Part shown: positions 54,544-64,000 of the stretch, piece by piece
Layout: every line of letters begins with the position of its first letter
How positions within the stretch are numbered: position 1 is the stretch's first letter
NCBI RefSeq assembly: GCF_000708205.1
Contig: NW_014575561.1
Location: 173-64,172 of the forward strand
Direction of reading: 5' to 3'
DNA from: Mixia osmundae IAM 14324
Taxonomy: Eukaryota > Basidiomycota > Mixiomycetes > Mixiales > Mixiaceae
Length of the DNA: 64,000 nucleotides
Translations under genes and position numbers: made by a program
Notes under the pieces: generated by a model
Database searches by the model: none
What the model was told of the DNA's origin: nothing
The model's input: the letters and a program-made list of their open reading frames with translations, nothing else

Positions 54544-57425
54544 ATGTTCAAGGCAATATGGCATTCTGCAGCAGGCCCGGCAGATCAGACTACACCCAAG
54601 GCGGCAGGTCACTCTGTCGCGACCGAACGTAATCCTTTCGATGACTCACTGTCACCGTCGCCTGCTCATCAGAACGGGACAAAATCTCCCATGCGATCCC
54701 TGCCTGCCTCTCGCAAGAACAGCCACCAGCTGTCACAGTCGCCTCTGACAGCGGGCGCATCAGGAGCCACACTTGAGCCTCAGCAGGCCAACATTCCATC
54801 CGGTCTCAGGACGCCAACGAGCTCCTACAAAGCCTCGCCCTCGTTCAGCTCTATAGACACACTCCTCACGCCGGGAGGCAGTCGCAAGGTCACACCAGGC
54901 GCGATCAAGACCAACGCCAACTTCACTACTGCGCCTGCTACCACCCAGTTGAGCAGGCAAGAGCCTAGCTTCACGTTTACCACCCAACCCGGCGCTGCGG
55001 CTGCCTTGCAGAAGAAGCAGAAGGAGCAGAAGGAGCAGATACAGACCGCCTCTGTGGGAGCGACCATACCGCCTACGCAATCTGCTAGCACAGCACAGCC
55101 GTTCAGCCTCATGTCGCCACCAAATGCAGTCAAGAAGAATAGCGTCGCTGCGGAGCCTACCGCGGTGGCCGGCAAACCTGCCGCGCTAGACGCTAGACAA
55201 GCCAAACCGAATAGTCTGCTTTTGCCACCCACGCCGACGACCCTGGCTGGTCTCACTTCTGGCCTGACGACGCCCGGGCTTGTCACACCGGGCGCTCAGC
55301 CAGGCACATCGACAGGTCTCAAAGGCAGACTTACTCTCGTGCTCAAGCAAGCGCGTAATTTGGCAGTGACCTCCTCGAGTGCACGGCCCTATGTCGTCAT
55401 CTCGCTCGATCAGAACGAATTCGTTTCCCCAGAACCGAGCGACGATATCCACGATCAAGATTCGGACACTGCCACTCCGGCTTCGGACCAGATGAAGCTT
55501 GATCCACCCGTACTGCACTCAGCTGGCGCGGATCCGGACGATACCGCGAGAGCGAGCGCAGGCGTGAGCGATCAGAAGCGAAACAGGCCGCCGCCGTCTT
55601 CACCGGGTGCACCACAGATGAACGATCTCTTCTGTCTGGTCGGCAACAACCCGGCATGGAACCATGAAGTCATTTTGTAGGTCTTATCGGAATATCAGAG
55701 ACCACGTCTGACAAAGCCTGCAGTGATATCGTTCACGAAACGACTCCCATCGTCTTCACTGTCTACGACCGTGCGAGTGATGACGAGGGTTTCCTCGGGA
55801 TAGTGGAACTTCGCCCGAAGCTCATCAGTGGACGGATAACGGACGAGTGGTACAAGCTCAAGTCTAGAGAAGACGAAGAGGTCACTGGCGAGATCCGTGT
55901 GCACATGCGCTACGAACGTCTAGAGGTGCCTTTGCTTTGATGCTAACATAGGTCCAGCTGATCTCCCGAGTCATTTGCAGCATAGCAAGCGAGGGCTAGC
56001 AGTCAAGGACTTTGATTTCTTGCGGATGATCGGGCGAGGGACCTTTGGTCGAGCACGTCATCAACTGCTTATGAGACGCCTTGCTGACCTGCGCGAACAG
56101 GTTTTCCAAGTTCGCAAGGTGGACAGCAAGCGAATCTACGCGATGAAGGTGCTCAGCAAGAAAGAGATTGTGGCAAAAAAGGAAGTTGCGCATACGATCG
56201 GCGAGCGCAAGATCCTCCAACGGTCATCCGAATGCCCATTTCTGCTCGGTCTCAAGTTCAGCTTCCAGTCTGCTACCGAGCTCTTCCTCGTCATGGACTA
56301 CAAGCCAGGTGGCGAACTATTCCATCACCTTCAGCGCGAAGGCCGATTCACCGAGGACCGAGCAAGATTCTATACCGCAGAGATTGTCCTCGCGTTTGAG
56401 CATCTTCATAAGTTCGATATCGTCTACCGCGATCTCAAGCCGGAGAACATCCTGCTCGATGCGACAGGCCATCTCTGCTTGTGCGACTTTGGATTGTCCA
56501 AACCGGACCTGCCGTCCGATGCGCTCACCAATACATTCTGCGGCACGACTGAATACCTTGCGCCCGAGGTTCTGCTCGATGATCATGGCTACTCGAAACT
56601 CGTCGATTTCTGGAGCTTGGGCGTCCTGCTGTTCGAGATGTGCTGCGGCTGGAGTCCGTTCTACGCCGAAGACACCCAGCAGATGTATAAGAACATCTGC
56701 TTCGCAAAGCTCAGGCTCCCCAAAGGAACCTTTTCGGCAGAAGGCAAAGATTTTGTGAAAGGAGTGCGTGTGCACCTTCTCATGTCTTTGGATGCTTATG
56801 CTCCGAGAACAGCTGCTCAACCGCAACCCGAAGCATCGACTAGGCGCGCAGCACGATACTGGTGATCTCAAGGCTCACGCATTCTTTGCGTCTGTCGACT
56901 GGGAGGCGTATCTAGCCAGGCACATCACGCCGCCTTTCAAACCGCATGTCGAGTCCGACGAATCGGTCGCCAACTTTGACCCGGAATTTACAGACGTCGA
57001 CGTGCTGACCGAAGCACCCTCAGCTGTCAACTTTGACGAGGAAGATCTCTCGGAGGCTTGGCTCGATCAGGCTGCTTCAATGCCAACCAACGGGTCTGTT
57101 CCTATCGATGGGGCCAAGCATGGCAAATCTCGGCGAGGAGCGACGTCTGGATCACCTCTGACTGGTAGCGTCCAGGACGTAAGTTGCTTCAACTCGCTTC
57201 AGATCTTCGCTCACTGGGCTGCAGGCATTCCGCGGCTTCTCGTACACCGGCGAGTCGATGCTTTCGCACGGTCTATCGTCGCTGCACATGTCAAACCTCG
57301 ACGAGGATGAAGAAGGCAGGCGCGAGCTGGCGCGACTGGGCAGCGAATGGCCAGACGAAGCGCCTGGTCAGTATGACGAGCCGGTCCACCGACAGCGAAA
57401 CAACAGCTCTGGCATGTCCTTGTAA
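54544..57425 (+). CDS. SCH9: AGC kinase Sch9 (C2 plus kinase)
   Basis: Six exons (54544-55676, 55724-55925, 55981-56052, 56101-56763, 56813-57178, 57225-57425) join in frame to about 878 residues. The N-terminus is Ser/Pro-rich. A C2 domain follows: LTLVLKQARNLAVTSSSARP, VIFDIVHETTPIVFTVYDR, FLGIVEL and GEIRVHMRYER. The kinase has IGRGTFGRVFQVRK, YAMKVLSK (ATP Lys), YRDLKPEN, DFGLSK, the T-loop TFCGTTEYLAPE, and the hydrophobic motif FRGFSYTGES for TORC1-type phosphorylation. The C2-AGC layout defines Sch9, the nutrient-signalling S6K/Akt-like kinase. The intron 56053-56100, inside the Gly-rich loop, has a GC donor (CGA|GCACGT); no in-frame GT donor exists there. Confidence 0.95.
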
Positions 57426-57642
57426 TCGATCGGTCCGAAACGAACCCAAGAAAATTTCCAGCGCTGGCTGCTTCTGTCTGTCTTTCTTACGAACTGCTCC
57501 TTCATGTAACGGTTATCTCGCTCGAGCAAGGCCTAGACGTCTTTTAGTGCACTTGTACAGCTACAATGAACAATCACTGTCCGCGTCTCGTCTCGCGCAC
57601 ATGCGATGCTCTGTGCGATAAGTTTCGTTGATCTTGTTACGA

Positions 57643-58830
57643 TCAAGCTTCGATGATACCGAGGGCGCGCCAGGCATCCAGTAGATCGCCAACGACGAAA
57701 CCCCATCCCTCTCGCGGTGCACGGCATTCTTTGGGATCAAGCAGCTCGAAGGTAAGTCCAAAGACGAGGAAATGCGCAAAGAAGGACTGCTTGGGATCAG
57801 CTTCTTGGTTTGATGGTAGCAAGCAGACCTACGTTTAGATGAGCTTCTAGGGAGAGATGCAGGATCTGGTGAAAATGCGCGTGGTAGATGTGCGCAAATA
57901 TCCTGAGCAGCTGAGTATAGACATGTCTCGCTGTTGTCGGAAAATTGGGCGAGAACTCCCGCCCTGCTTTCGTCGGAAAGACGCTCTCGTCGCCGATCAG
58001 CTTCTCTGTCCACTGTACGTGCTGTCAGCCAGCTCTGTTCGAAGAAGCATGCGTGGCGACGCACCGTGAGGACATAGTCCGTATACTCTGGTGCGGGCAC
58101 CTTGAGCTGTTTCTTGTTAGGTCCTGAGGTCCATGTATAGTCCTGCATGAGGAGAATGAGCTCATGAACGTCTTACACTATTGAGACTCGCCATGCCAGG
58201 CCCTGCAGACATGGTGGGACACCTGTCGCGTGTGCAATGCTCCGAGATGATGCCAAGGAACAGATTGATGCTGGTGTGACCAGCGTTTGAGCGCATACAC
58301 ATAGGCGCAGCGATGAACGCACTGATTGAAGAAATCGACGACTGCAAGAGCGCAAGGTGAGCATTCTTCTGGCGCAACAGCTGGCAGGCTCACTATTGAC
58401 TGCTACCCACTCATTTGGATCAACGTATTTGGGCAGCGCTGTGATCGTTCTCAGAGATCCCTTGACCAGCGCTGCTTTGACGAAGCTGGCAGGCCAATCC
58501 GTCAGCCCGCGGTCACCCGACAAAGCTGCTATTGCCTACGGTTGACAAAGGTACAATGGCCGTTCGTTGGTCATTGCGCCGGTGGCCGTGTTGATGGTCC
58601 CGCTGACTTGGCCAGCCCCAACTTCATTGGCGCCGTACTGACTGCCTCCGTTGAAGTATGACGAGGGTGATTTGCCTCTGCTCGAGTTGATCGCAGGCGA
58701 TGGCAAGGCAATCGTTGCTACGCCGGGTGATGTATTATTCGCATTCGGTCTCGTCAGTCGACTGCAAGCGCACAACAGCTCAGCGGAGTGTGCCCAGAGT
58801 ATCAATGGTCACTCACTTTAGGAACGACAT
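57643..58830 (-). CDS. MOB2: Mob2 kinase activator
   Basis: Eight exons (58830-58817, 58761-58540, 58485-58394, 58341-58323, 58270-58192, 58142-58065, 58012-57833, 57789-57643) join in frame to about 276 residues. The product starts MSFLNRLTRPN and reads RPLYLCQPFVKAALVKG, ALPKYVDPNEWVAVN, FFNQINLFLGIISEHC, CPTMSAGPGMDYTWTSG, VPAPEYTDYVLTW, ESVFPTKAG and RIFAHIYHAHFHQILHL. The TMSAGP-DYTW wording is Mob2 rather than Mob1. Mob2 binds and activates the NDR kinase Cbk1/Orb6 for polarity and morphogenesis. One coding exon is only 19 nt. The intron 58143-58191 probably has a GC donor (ATG|GCGAGT); a GTAAGA site 15 nt downstream would leave a 34-nt intron and add five residues. Confidence 0.93.
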
Positions 58831-59089
58831 CTTGCCTGCCTTACTCAGGCGACCAGCTCAGCAGTCCGCGTGGCAAATGGGCGCGCGGGTTCGCGACGCG
58901 ACATACGCGTCAAAATTAAGAGCCTCTTGCCTCGTTTCTCTTGGACCCTCTGCCTTGGCACAGTAGACCTCTCACATCCGCTCAGGCTTTCAATCGCATC
59001 ATTCCCTTTCCGAGCATTCTCAGAGCCGCACATTCGGTCTCTTACGCAATCTCCCACGATGCTCAGGAAGCCTATGCTCGTGAACAGAA

Positions 59090-59321
59090 ACCTGCGTAGA
59101 CGATCTATAGGGTCTAGGTGGACTGCCCGGCCAGGGCCACCGAGCTCGTAATCAAGCTGAGGTCGGCTGCATTGATCTCCGAGTGGCAACGGAGAGGCAA
59201 AGCACGCACAACCTCGCACGGGATTCGAGCGCTTAATGAGCTCGTGGACTTGCTCGGTAACGGCAGAGCTGGCAGCGATCGAAAGGATCCCGAAGAAGGC
59301 GCATAGCGGACACGCGATCAC
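59090..59321 (-). pseudogene. Dead copy of the cluster secreted-protein family
   Basis: It matches exons 1 and 2 of the two intact paralogues at 59843-60505 and 61865-62515. The signal-peptide part reads VIACPLCAFFGILSIAASSA and the processing region is ELIKRSNPV; exon 2 keeps ELGGPGRAV. Several lesions are visible against the paralogues: the start is GTG instead of ATG, one base is missing in exon 2, the CAG before ATCGTCTAC is TAG, and the following donor has become GC. Exons 3 and 4 are absent. Transcription would give no family protein. Confidence 0.78.
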
Positions 59322-59842
59322 CTTGGGAGGAGCTGGTCATTGCGACTGCCGTCGAGGTTGGGCAGTTGACAATAACGCGATGACGCTCCGACACGTCGGA
59401 TCTCGTCAGACCTGACGACCGCAGGATAGCCTCCGAGCGACACGTTCGCATGTACAGAGATACATGTCTAGCACTGGCCTAGACCGGTGCTCATGCGAAA
59501 GATCGCGCACGCATAATAGGTTCGCAATACTGCTGTGCAGATCGTTTTTCAGAGTCTCATCGCAAGGCTGTGATATGTGTGATGAGCGCGTCGTCCGCCG
59601 AATATCCTCGAGATAGTCTAAGGCACGGAAGTTAGCGCAAGGCTAGACAAAAACTCATGAGACGAGCTCCCGGGTTTGCAAGCAGCGACAGCGGCAAAGA
59701 AACATCAAGAAGCTTGACTTGGAGCATGTTGAGGCTCTTTCGGCACGTAGGAGCAGGGTGTCGTCCTCGATCCTCTCACAAGGACTGCATGCAGGCAAGG
59801 TGCTGACTTGCCGGTCGCAATCGTACGCCAGACAGCAGACGA
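59322..59842. other. Intergenic stretch, nothing recognised
   Basis: About 520 bp between the dead copy and the first intact paralogue. No remnant of the missing exons 3-4 was found here. Confidence 0.45.
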
Positions 59843-60505
59843 TTACCAGGTGCCGGGTCCGTAATTGACGAGAGAGAACAAATGGCGGCCGGCAACGACA
59901 CCGCGCGAGCTGGTGATTCTGATGGGGATATGCGAGTCATTGAAATAGATCAGACCGTCGTAACTATCTTCGCCGACTGCTGGCAAGTGTCACCCATGTA
60001 TTGCATCGCGATGGTATGGCGTACCTCTGAAACCGTCTGTCACCGCCACGTGATGATAGAGCACAAAGTCGATCTCGACATTGTTGCCTTTGCTGTCCTT
60101 GGTCGACCAAAGGATACCAGTCTGTGTATGTGCCTTGCATCTGCCGTCCATCTGTTGGTAGATGTCGTCATCAAAGAGTTGGCCTGCTTCGAAAAGGCCA
60201 GTCTGTGGATTCTGCGCGTTCCAGCCTGAGTCAGTCCTGCGAATGCAAAGATTCGTGCATAGAGACTTACGTAAACGATCTGAAGAGTCTTCATAAAGTA
60301 TACGGCCTGTCCGGGGCCGCCAAGCTCGAAGCCAAGCTTATCAAAGCCACATGAGCCCCGCCATGGTAACCATAGTGAAGAAAGTGCGTACAATTTCGAT
60401 GGGACCGGCGCGTTCTGCGAGCTGGTGAGTCTGTCCAACACTGTCGGGGCTGGCGGCGACAGCAAGGAAGCTGAAGAGAGCACACAGGAAGTAGGCAAGC
60501 ATCAT
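59843..60505 (-). CDS. Secreted protein, cluster family copy B
   Basis: Four exons (60505-60392, 60336-60271, 60211-60025, 59979-59843) encode about 167 residues. The signal peptide is MMLAYFLCALFSFLAVAA. The mature protein has LGFELGGPGQAV, KTLQIVYNPQTGLFEAGQL, the family core SKGNNVEIDFVLYHHVAVT, EDSYDGLIYFNDSHIPI, SSRGVVAGRHLFSLVNYG and an end PGTW. Intron positions and phases equal those of copy C at 61865-62515. The mature part has a single cysteine, so this is not a disulfide-rich effector type. I recognise no known family. Beta-rich, secreted; function unknown. Confidence 0.82.
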
Positions 60506-60673
60506 GGTGAACTTTGGTGAGAATGCTGTTTGTCGAAGATGAGCGAAAGGCAATGACACACTCCGCATAGTGTCGAACATGAGCTTCTACTGAGACTGGT
60601 CTCCTCCGCAAAGAGTCTCATGTCGGGCTTGGCTAGCGTGTGTAGCTCGGCAAAGTTGTTTCCAACCCGACAA

Positions 60674-61430
60674 ATGAAGCTGCGCATTGCAACGATCTTC
60701 TTCCTGCTCTCGGCACTCGTCGGCTTGGCACAAACAGCAGCCGTCGATCTTCGTCAGAAGTCGAGAGCTGACGGACGCGATGGCCAGCCGAGCAAACAAG
60801 CGTTGGGTGCGGGCATCACCAAGAAGTGGATCGAGCAGCCCGCACCGGTGCTCGTGTGCATCTGGCAGATCAAAGTCTACGACGACTGGATGAACGGCAT
60901 CACTTCGTTTCCGGGTGGTATGACTTTGACGTGGGTTCCGCTGAGACACGTGAGTCATCCGATGGTATTGCATAGCTCGTTCTGACCCCTTTATTCGCTA
61001 GCAATACGATGTGAGCGATGTGTGGGCTACTCCGGCCCCGCCTGAAGGCAATCACGCCACGGTCGAGTACGAGGTGCAGTTCGGCTATCCGCTGAGTAGT
61101 AAGGACCCCGTAAACAAGGTGCAGTACTTCAGCAGTGGGTCTGGGTGGCGTTCGATACGGTGTCTTGATTCACGACCATGCAGCGACCGGCAACTTGCTT
61201 GATGAGACGTATGACATTGACATGCAAGTTCAGAGCGACGTGTACGGCAATCTCGTCGACTTTCGCGTGACGTTTGTTGGCTGGATGACGACCACACTTG
61301 ACGTCACGAATCCTGACAACTACGGCATGGTATGTGCTGATGGTGCGAGGAACGAAGATGCTGATGACTCCTCGTGCAGAAGTGCAACGGTGCTCCTGTG
61401 CAGAAGCATGTCGGTTTGTACACCGATTGA
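60674..61430 (+). CDS. Secreted protein in the same cluster, other strand
   Basis: Exons 60674-60949, 61002-61134, 61184-61329 and 61380-61430 (introns of 49-52 nt) encode about 201 residues. MKLRIATIFFLLSALVGLAQ is a signal peptide. Then follow KKWIEQPAPVLVCIWQIKVY, TSFPGGMTLTWVPLRHQYD, EYEVQFGYPL, VQYFSTTGNLLDETYDID, GNLVDFRVTF and LDVTNPDNYG, ending KHVGLYTD. Size, exon number and some wording (G-N-x-V, DNYG) recall copies B and C, but the phase of the middle intron differs, so common descent is only possible. It lies between the two intact paralogues. No known family recognised. Confidence 0.75.
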
Positions 61431-61864
61431 GGCACCCGCAGAGGGCAACAGTTGCAGCTCTCGATGGTCTGCATTTCTTCATATCAGTATGACGCGTCAC
61501 GCGCAGGACCGAGCAGACAATCGGAAGCGTCTTTTCGAGCGCGAGCGAGGCGCTTCGTCTGATTCATCCGGTCGGAAAGTTGCGGTGAGGATACTGAGCG
61601 TGAGCAATCTTTCGAGTGAGACTATAGTGCCTGCTACGGTATCCGGGCAGGGCGCAGCAGAAGTGAGGGCGATGACGGTTAGGGCCAAAACATCATCGTA
61701 TCTGGCTCGATCATGAAAAGGCTCTGTGAATTACGAGCGAGCAGTGCGACATGTCGAATTCTGTCGTCTCAAAAAAACACCGAGGCCTGATTTCATTTCT
61801 TGTAGGATGCGCGTAGGCGAAGGCAACGAGGGCGGTTTGCAATTGGCAAGCGATAGATGACTGT
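61431..61864. other. Intergenic stretch, nothing firm
   Basis: About 430 bp. A short minus-strand frame (61688-61497) begins with signal-peptide-like residues (ALTVIALTSAAP) but lacks an ATG in frame. It could be a decayed secreted-protein start; not supported enough to call. Confidence 0.4.
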
Positions 61865-62515
61865 TCACCAAGTGCCCGCTCCGTAATTATCGAGAGGGAA
61901 CAGATGGCGATTGGCGACCACGCCGCGCGAGCTAAAGATCTTGAACGGGAGGTGGGAGCCGTTGAAGTAGTAGTCGCCGTCATAACTGTCGTCACCAACT
62001 GCAGACGAGATTGAGCGGCTGTAATCGTGCCTGAGAGCTGCTTACTGCGAAAACCGACCGTCACTGCCACGTGATGATACAGGACAAAGTCGATCTCAAC
62101 ATTATTGCCTTTGCTATCCGCAGTCGTCCAGACGATCCCGGTATGCAAGCCACCTCTGCATCTCACGTCCACATGCTGGAAGTAATCTCCAGCGGCAAGT
62201 CTGCCTGCTTCAAAAAGGCCGGTATCTGTGTTCTGCAAAGGCGGCGGCCATCAAGTCGAGTCCTACGCGAGCACCGCCGAGACCTACATAGACAATCTGT
62301 AGCGTCTTGACAAAGTTGACATGCTGGCCAGGGCCACCGATTTCGAAGCCGAGCTTTGCCAAAGTAAGTCATACCTGATCTTGACGACGGACCAAGGTAC
62401 TTACAATCTCGACAGGATTCGAACGCTTCACGAGTTGGTTGCTCGGCGCGGCACCAGCAGGACTGACAGCGACGGACATGAAGCCGAGCAAGGCGCATAT
62501 CATATATGTAAGCAT
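61865..62515 (-). CDS. Secreted protein, cluster family copy C
   Basis: Four exons (62515-62405, 62353-62288, 62232-62046, 61998-61865) encode about 165 residues. MLTYMICALLGFMSVAVSPAG is a signal peptide and QLVKR|SNPVEI looks like a Kex2 processing site. The mature part reads LGFEIGGPGQHV, KTLQIVYNTDTGLFEAG, DVRCRGGLHTGIVW, the core NNVEIDFVLYHHVAVT, DDSYDGDYYFNGSHLPF, SSRGVVANRHLFPLDNYG and ends AGTW. It is a close paralogue of copy B about 2 kb away, with the same four-exon plan; intron lengths are 51, 55 and 47 nt. Function unknown. Confidence 0.83.
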
Positions 62516-63158
62516 CTCAGCTTTGGCAGAGTCAAGGCTGGTGAGATTGTGAGATGCAAAATATGACACGATATGCGTTCGAACATGGCGACGGTCTTCC
62601 TGACCACTGTCACGACGACGGGTTGTCAGCTGAAATGCCATGGCTCCCGTCGCTGCTACTTCAATTAGTTGTGCTGCCGTTGCCTCCGCTGCTGCTTCAT
62701 GTAGCGGTTCAAAGTCTCTCCTTTGCTGCGGTACAAGGAGTCATCAAGGCGCCTGGGACCTGCAGGTAAGCCGAACGGTTGCCGACGACCGCCGATACTG
62801 ACACGGTCGATCAAGCGAGCAGCGCTCGAATGGCTGTTGATCATTCAAGATGAGTGATTGCTTGCCTCTCACGGGCCGGCGAGCTGGTGGGCAGATGCAT
62901 AATTACAATGCCGCGGTGGTGTGAACCGGGATCAGGCCAGCAGCAAATCGATGAGATGAAGAGTGTGTCACGTTCAACAGTTGATGGGGAGTGAGGATGC
63001 ATTGGGAAGCAGTCATGAAGCACACTGAGTACTCAAGCATCTTTGAGCTCTGCGCGCCCTACATAAAGCTATCGGCCTATCGACTCAGCCCAGACAGCGC
63101 GAGCGCGATTTTAAATTTCAGCGCCTTTCAGCATTCACCGTCGTAGGTCGGCTTGAAG
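62516..63158. other. Intergenic stretch, nothing recognised
   Basis: About 640 bp between copy C and the DGK1 gene (divergent). One short Leu-rich frame on the plus strand near 62640-62770 has no family likeness. Probably the promoter of DGK1 and of copy C. Confidence 0.5.
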
Positions 63159-64000
63159 ATGCCGGTCAAGCGGGCAGGCAAAGCTAATGGCAGCGCGAGC
63201 CATGCCCCGGCGAGTGCATACACGAATGGACATGAGCACAAGCAGCCATCCGGTCTCGTCGCGGCGCAGGACGAGGAATCCGACTCGAGCAAGTCACCCC
63301 TTCGACGGAGTACGCGAGGCAAGAGCGCAGCCACGACAGAGTCAGAGTCAGACACTGCCACTCAGCTGCCCAATGGCAGTGGCAACGGTCTAACAAACAA
63401 GTCTACGCCTGCTGCCAAACGAGCGAAAAAGATTATCAAACGGTCGACCACGACAGAGGGCGATTCGACATTTGCGCAGCTCAAGGCATGGTCTGACAGA
63501 TGGGAAGTTCCTCGCAAGATCCTGCACACCTCAATAGGCAAGTCAATCACTCGTCTACGCGCTCTGTCTTGATGATCGTTTTTCGCCCGTCAGGCTTTTA
63601 CGCGCTCTACTGCTGGGGGACCGACATTGCAGTGACGGCACTGGTCAGGTACCAGTCCGTTGCGCTCATCATCATTGCCTCTGCCGAACTACTCAGACAC
63701 AACAACGCACCTTTCGAGGCCTTCTACGAGAGCGTCCTTGGCTTCCTCATGCGCGAGTCTGAAAAGGTGGACCCACTCCGGAGCTGCGCCAACGCGATGC
63801 TGATGACGTTGTGCCGGAGCAGAAAGGCGTCAATGGGGTTGTGTACTACCTCGTCGGTGTCATCACTGTCCTGTCATTGTTGCCGACAGGTGAGTCTCTG
63901 CTTGCCATACGCACCTCGGAGTACGGCTTGCTCATCCCTTGCCCAGACATCGCCGTGCTCTCTGTCGTGATCCTGTCTTGGTGCGATACAGCAGCATCGA
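63159..64000 (+). CDS. DGK1: CTP-dependent diacylglycerol kinase Dgk1, cut by window end
   Basis: Exons 63159-63537, 63594-63766, 63823-63889 and 63947 to the window edge; about 223 residues are visible and the 3' end is missing. A basic, Ser-rich N-terminus precedes WEVPRKILHTSIGFYALYCW across the first junction, SVALIIIASAELLRHN, YESVLGFLMRESEKKGVNGVVYYLVG and DIAVLSVVILSWCDTAAS. This order matches yeast Dgk1, an ER/nuclear membrane kinase that turns diacylglycerol into phosphatidate with CTP. The first intron has a GC donor (AATAG|GCAAGT), and the glycine of SIGF is built across it. Start at the ATG 63159. Confidence 0.92.

Noticed and set aside
54825-55286. Minus-strand frame of about 150 residues with hydrophobic character
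   Set aside because: It lies antisense to the N-terminal exon of SCH9 and shows no motif, start context or intron support.
61497-61688. Possible secreted protein on the minus strand
   Set aside because: It has no ATG in frame and no downstream exon could be joined; at most a decayed fragment.
62404-62440. tRNA B-box-like sequence (GTTCGAATCC)
   Set aside because: It is the coding sequence for the KRSNP processing region in copy C, and the same codons recur in the dead copy. No A box, acceptor stem or anticodon arm is present.
1-64000. Transposons, retroelements, CRISPR arrays, rRNA
   Set aside because: No reverse transcriptase, integrase or transposase motif, terminal repeat pair, regularly spaced repeat array or rRNA-like sequence was seen on reading both strands.

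Overview
This window is the left end of a fungal chromosome. It opens with about 16 copies of CCCTAA, the C-rich strand of a TTAGGG telomere, followed by 1.7 kb in which I recognise no gene and then a densely packed gene region. The organism is very probably a basidiomycete yeast or dimorphic fungus. The genome is GC-rich and compact, and most genes have one to ten short introns of about 45-60 nt. The gene set is typically fungal: LCB1, SUV3, COG2, APC4, SCH9, MOB2, DGK1, TRM82, ERV1, ARP1 and a short fungal tropomyosin. A Mixia-like or other Pucciniomycotina species would fit, but I cannot fix the genus from sequence alone. Most genes were assembled by eye by joining exons in frame; the exon coordinates I worked out are given in each entry. 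Three Ns lie at 378, 383 and 737. I saw no tRNA, rRNA, CRISPR array, transposon or retroelement. LAYOUT. 1-95 telomere; 96-1794 no recognisable gene; 1795-4736 subtelomeric accessory genes (an intact three-exon DUF427 gene, a GPI-type cupredoxin, a decayed FAD monooxygenase). 4783-14097 holds a thioredoxin-fold membrane protein, a RED-like splicing factor, the DBP4 helicase, tropomyosin and COG2. 14254-15517 is coding-like but unresolved. 15650-26000 holds a membrane-anchored possible esterase, LCB1, an alpha/beta hydrolase, SUV3 and a DCAF4-like WD protein. 26730-44218 holds a DUF2408 protein, a RasGEF fused to a GTPase-like domain, a PB1/ZZ-finger protein, a PPPDE peptidase, ARP1, an AidB-like acyl-CoA dehydrogenase, APC4 and VPS37. 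44509-48465 is an accessory block: a Baeyer-Villiger-type monooxygenase, a cysteine-rich secreted protein and an expansin-like DPBB protein. 48987-58830 holds a Ser-rich coiled-coil protein, ERV1, TRM82, SCH9 and MOB2. 59090-62515 is a small cluster of genes for unfamiliar secreted proteins: two intact paralogues, one dead copy and one more secreted protein on the other strand. DGK1 runs off the right edge. HOW THE GENES RELATE. There are no operons. Genes are mostly divergent or convergent pairs with very short gaps; two convergent pairs have stop codons only 5 bp apart. Core functions include ribosome biogenesis, splicing, Golgi and endosomal traffic, sphingolipid and phosphatidate metabolism, cell cycle, dynactin, and nutrient or morphogenesis kinases. 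MOST INTERESTING. (1) A secreted-protein family at 59.1-62.5 kb with two near-identical exon structures and a decayed third copy. (2) Unusually many GC-AG introns: seven of roughly 100 that I could place. (3) Introns of only 28 and 31 nt. (4) A tropomyosin whose first coding exon is just the ATG.
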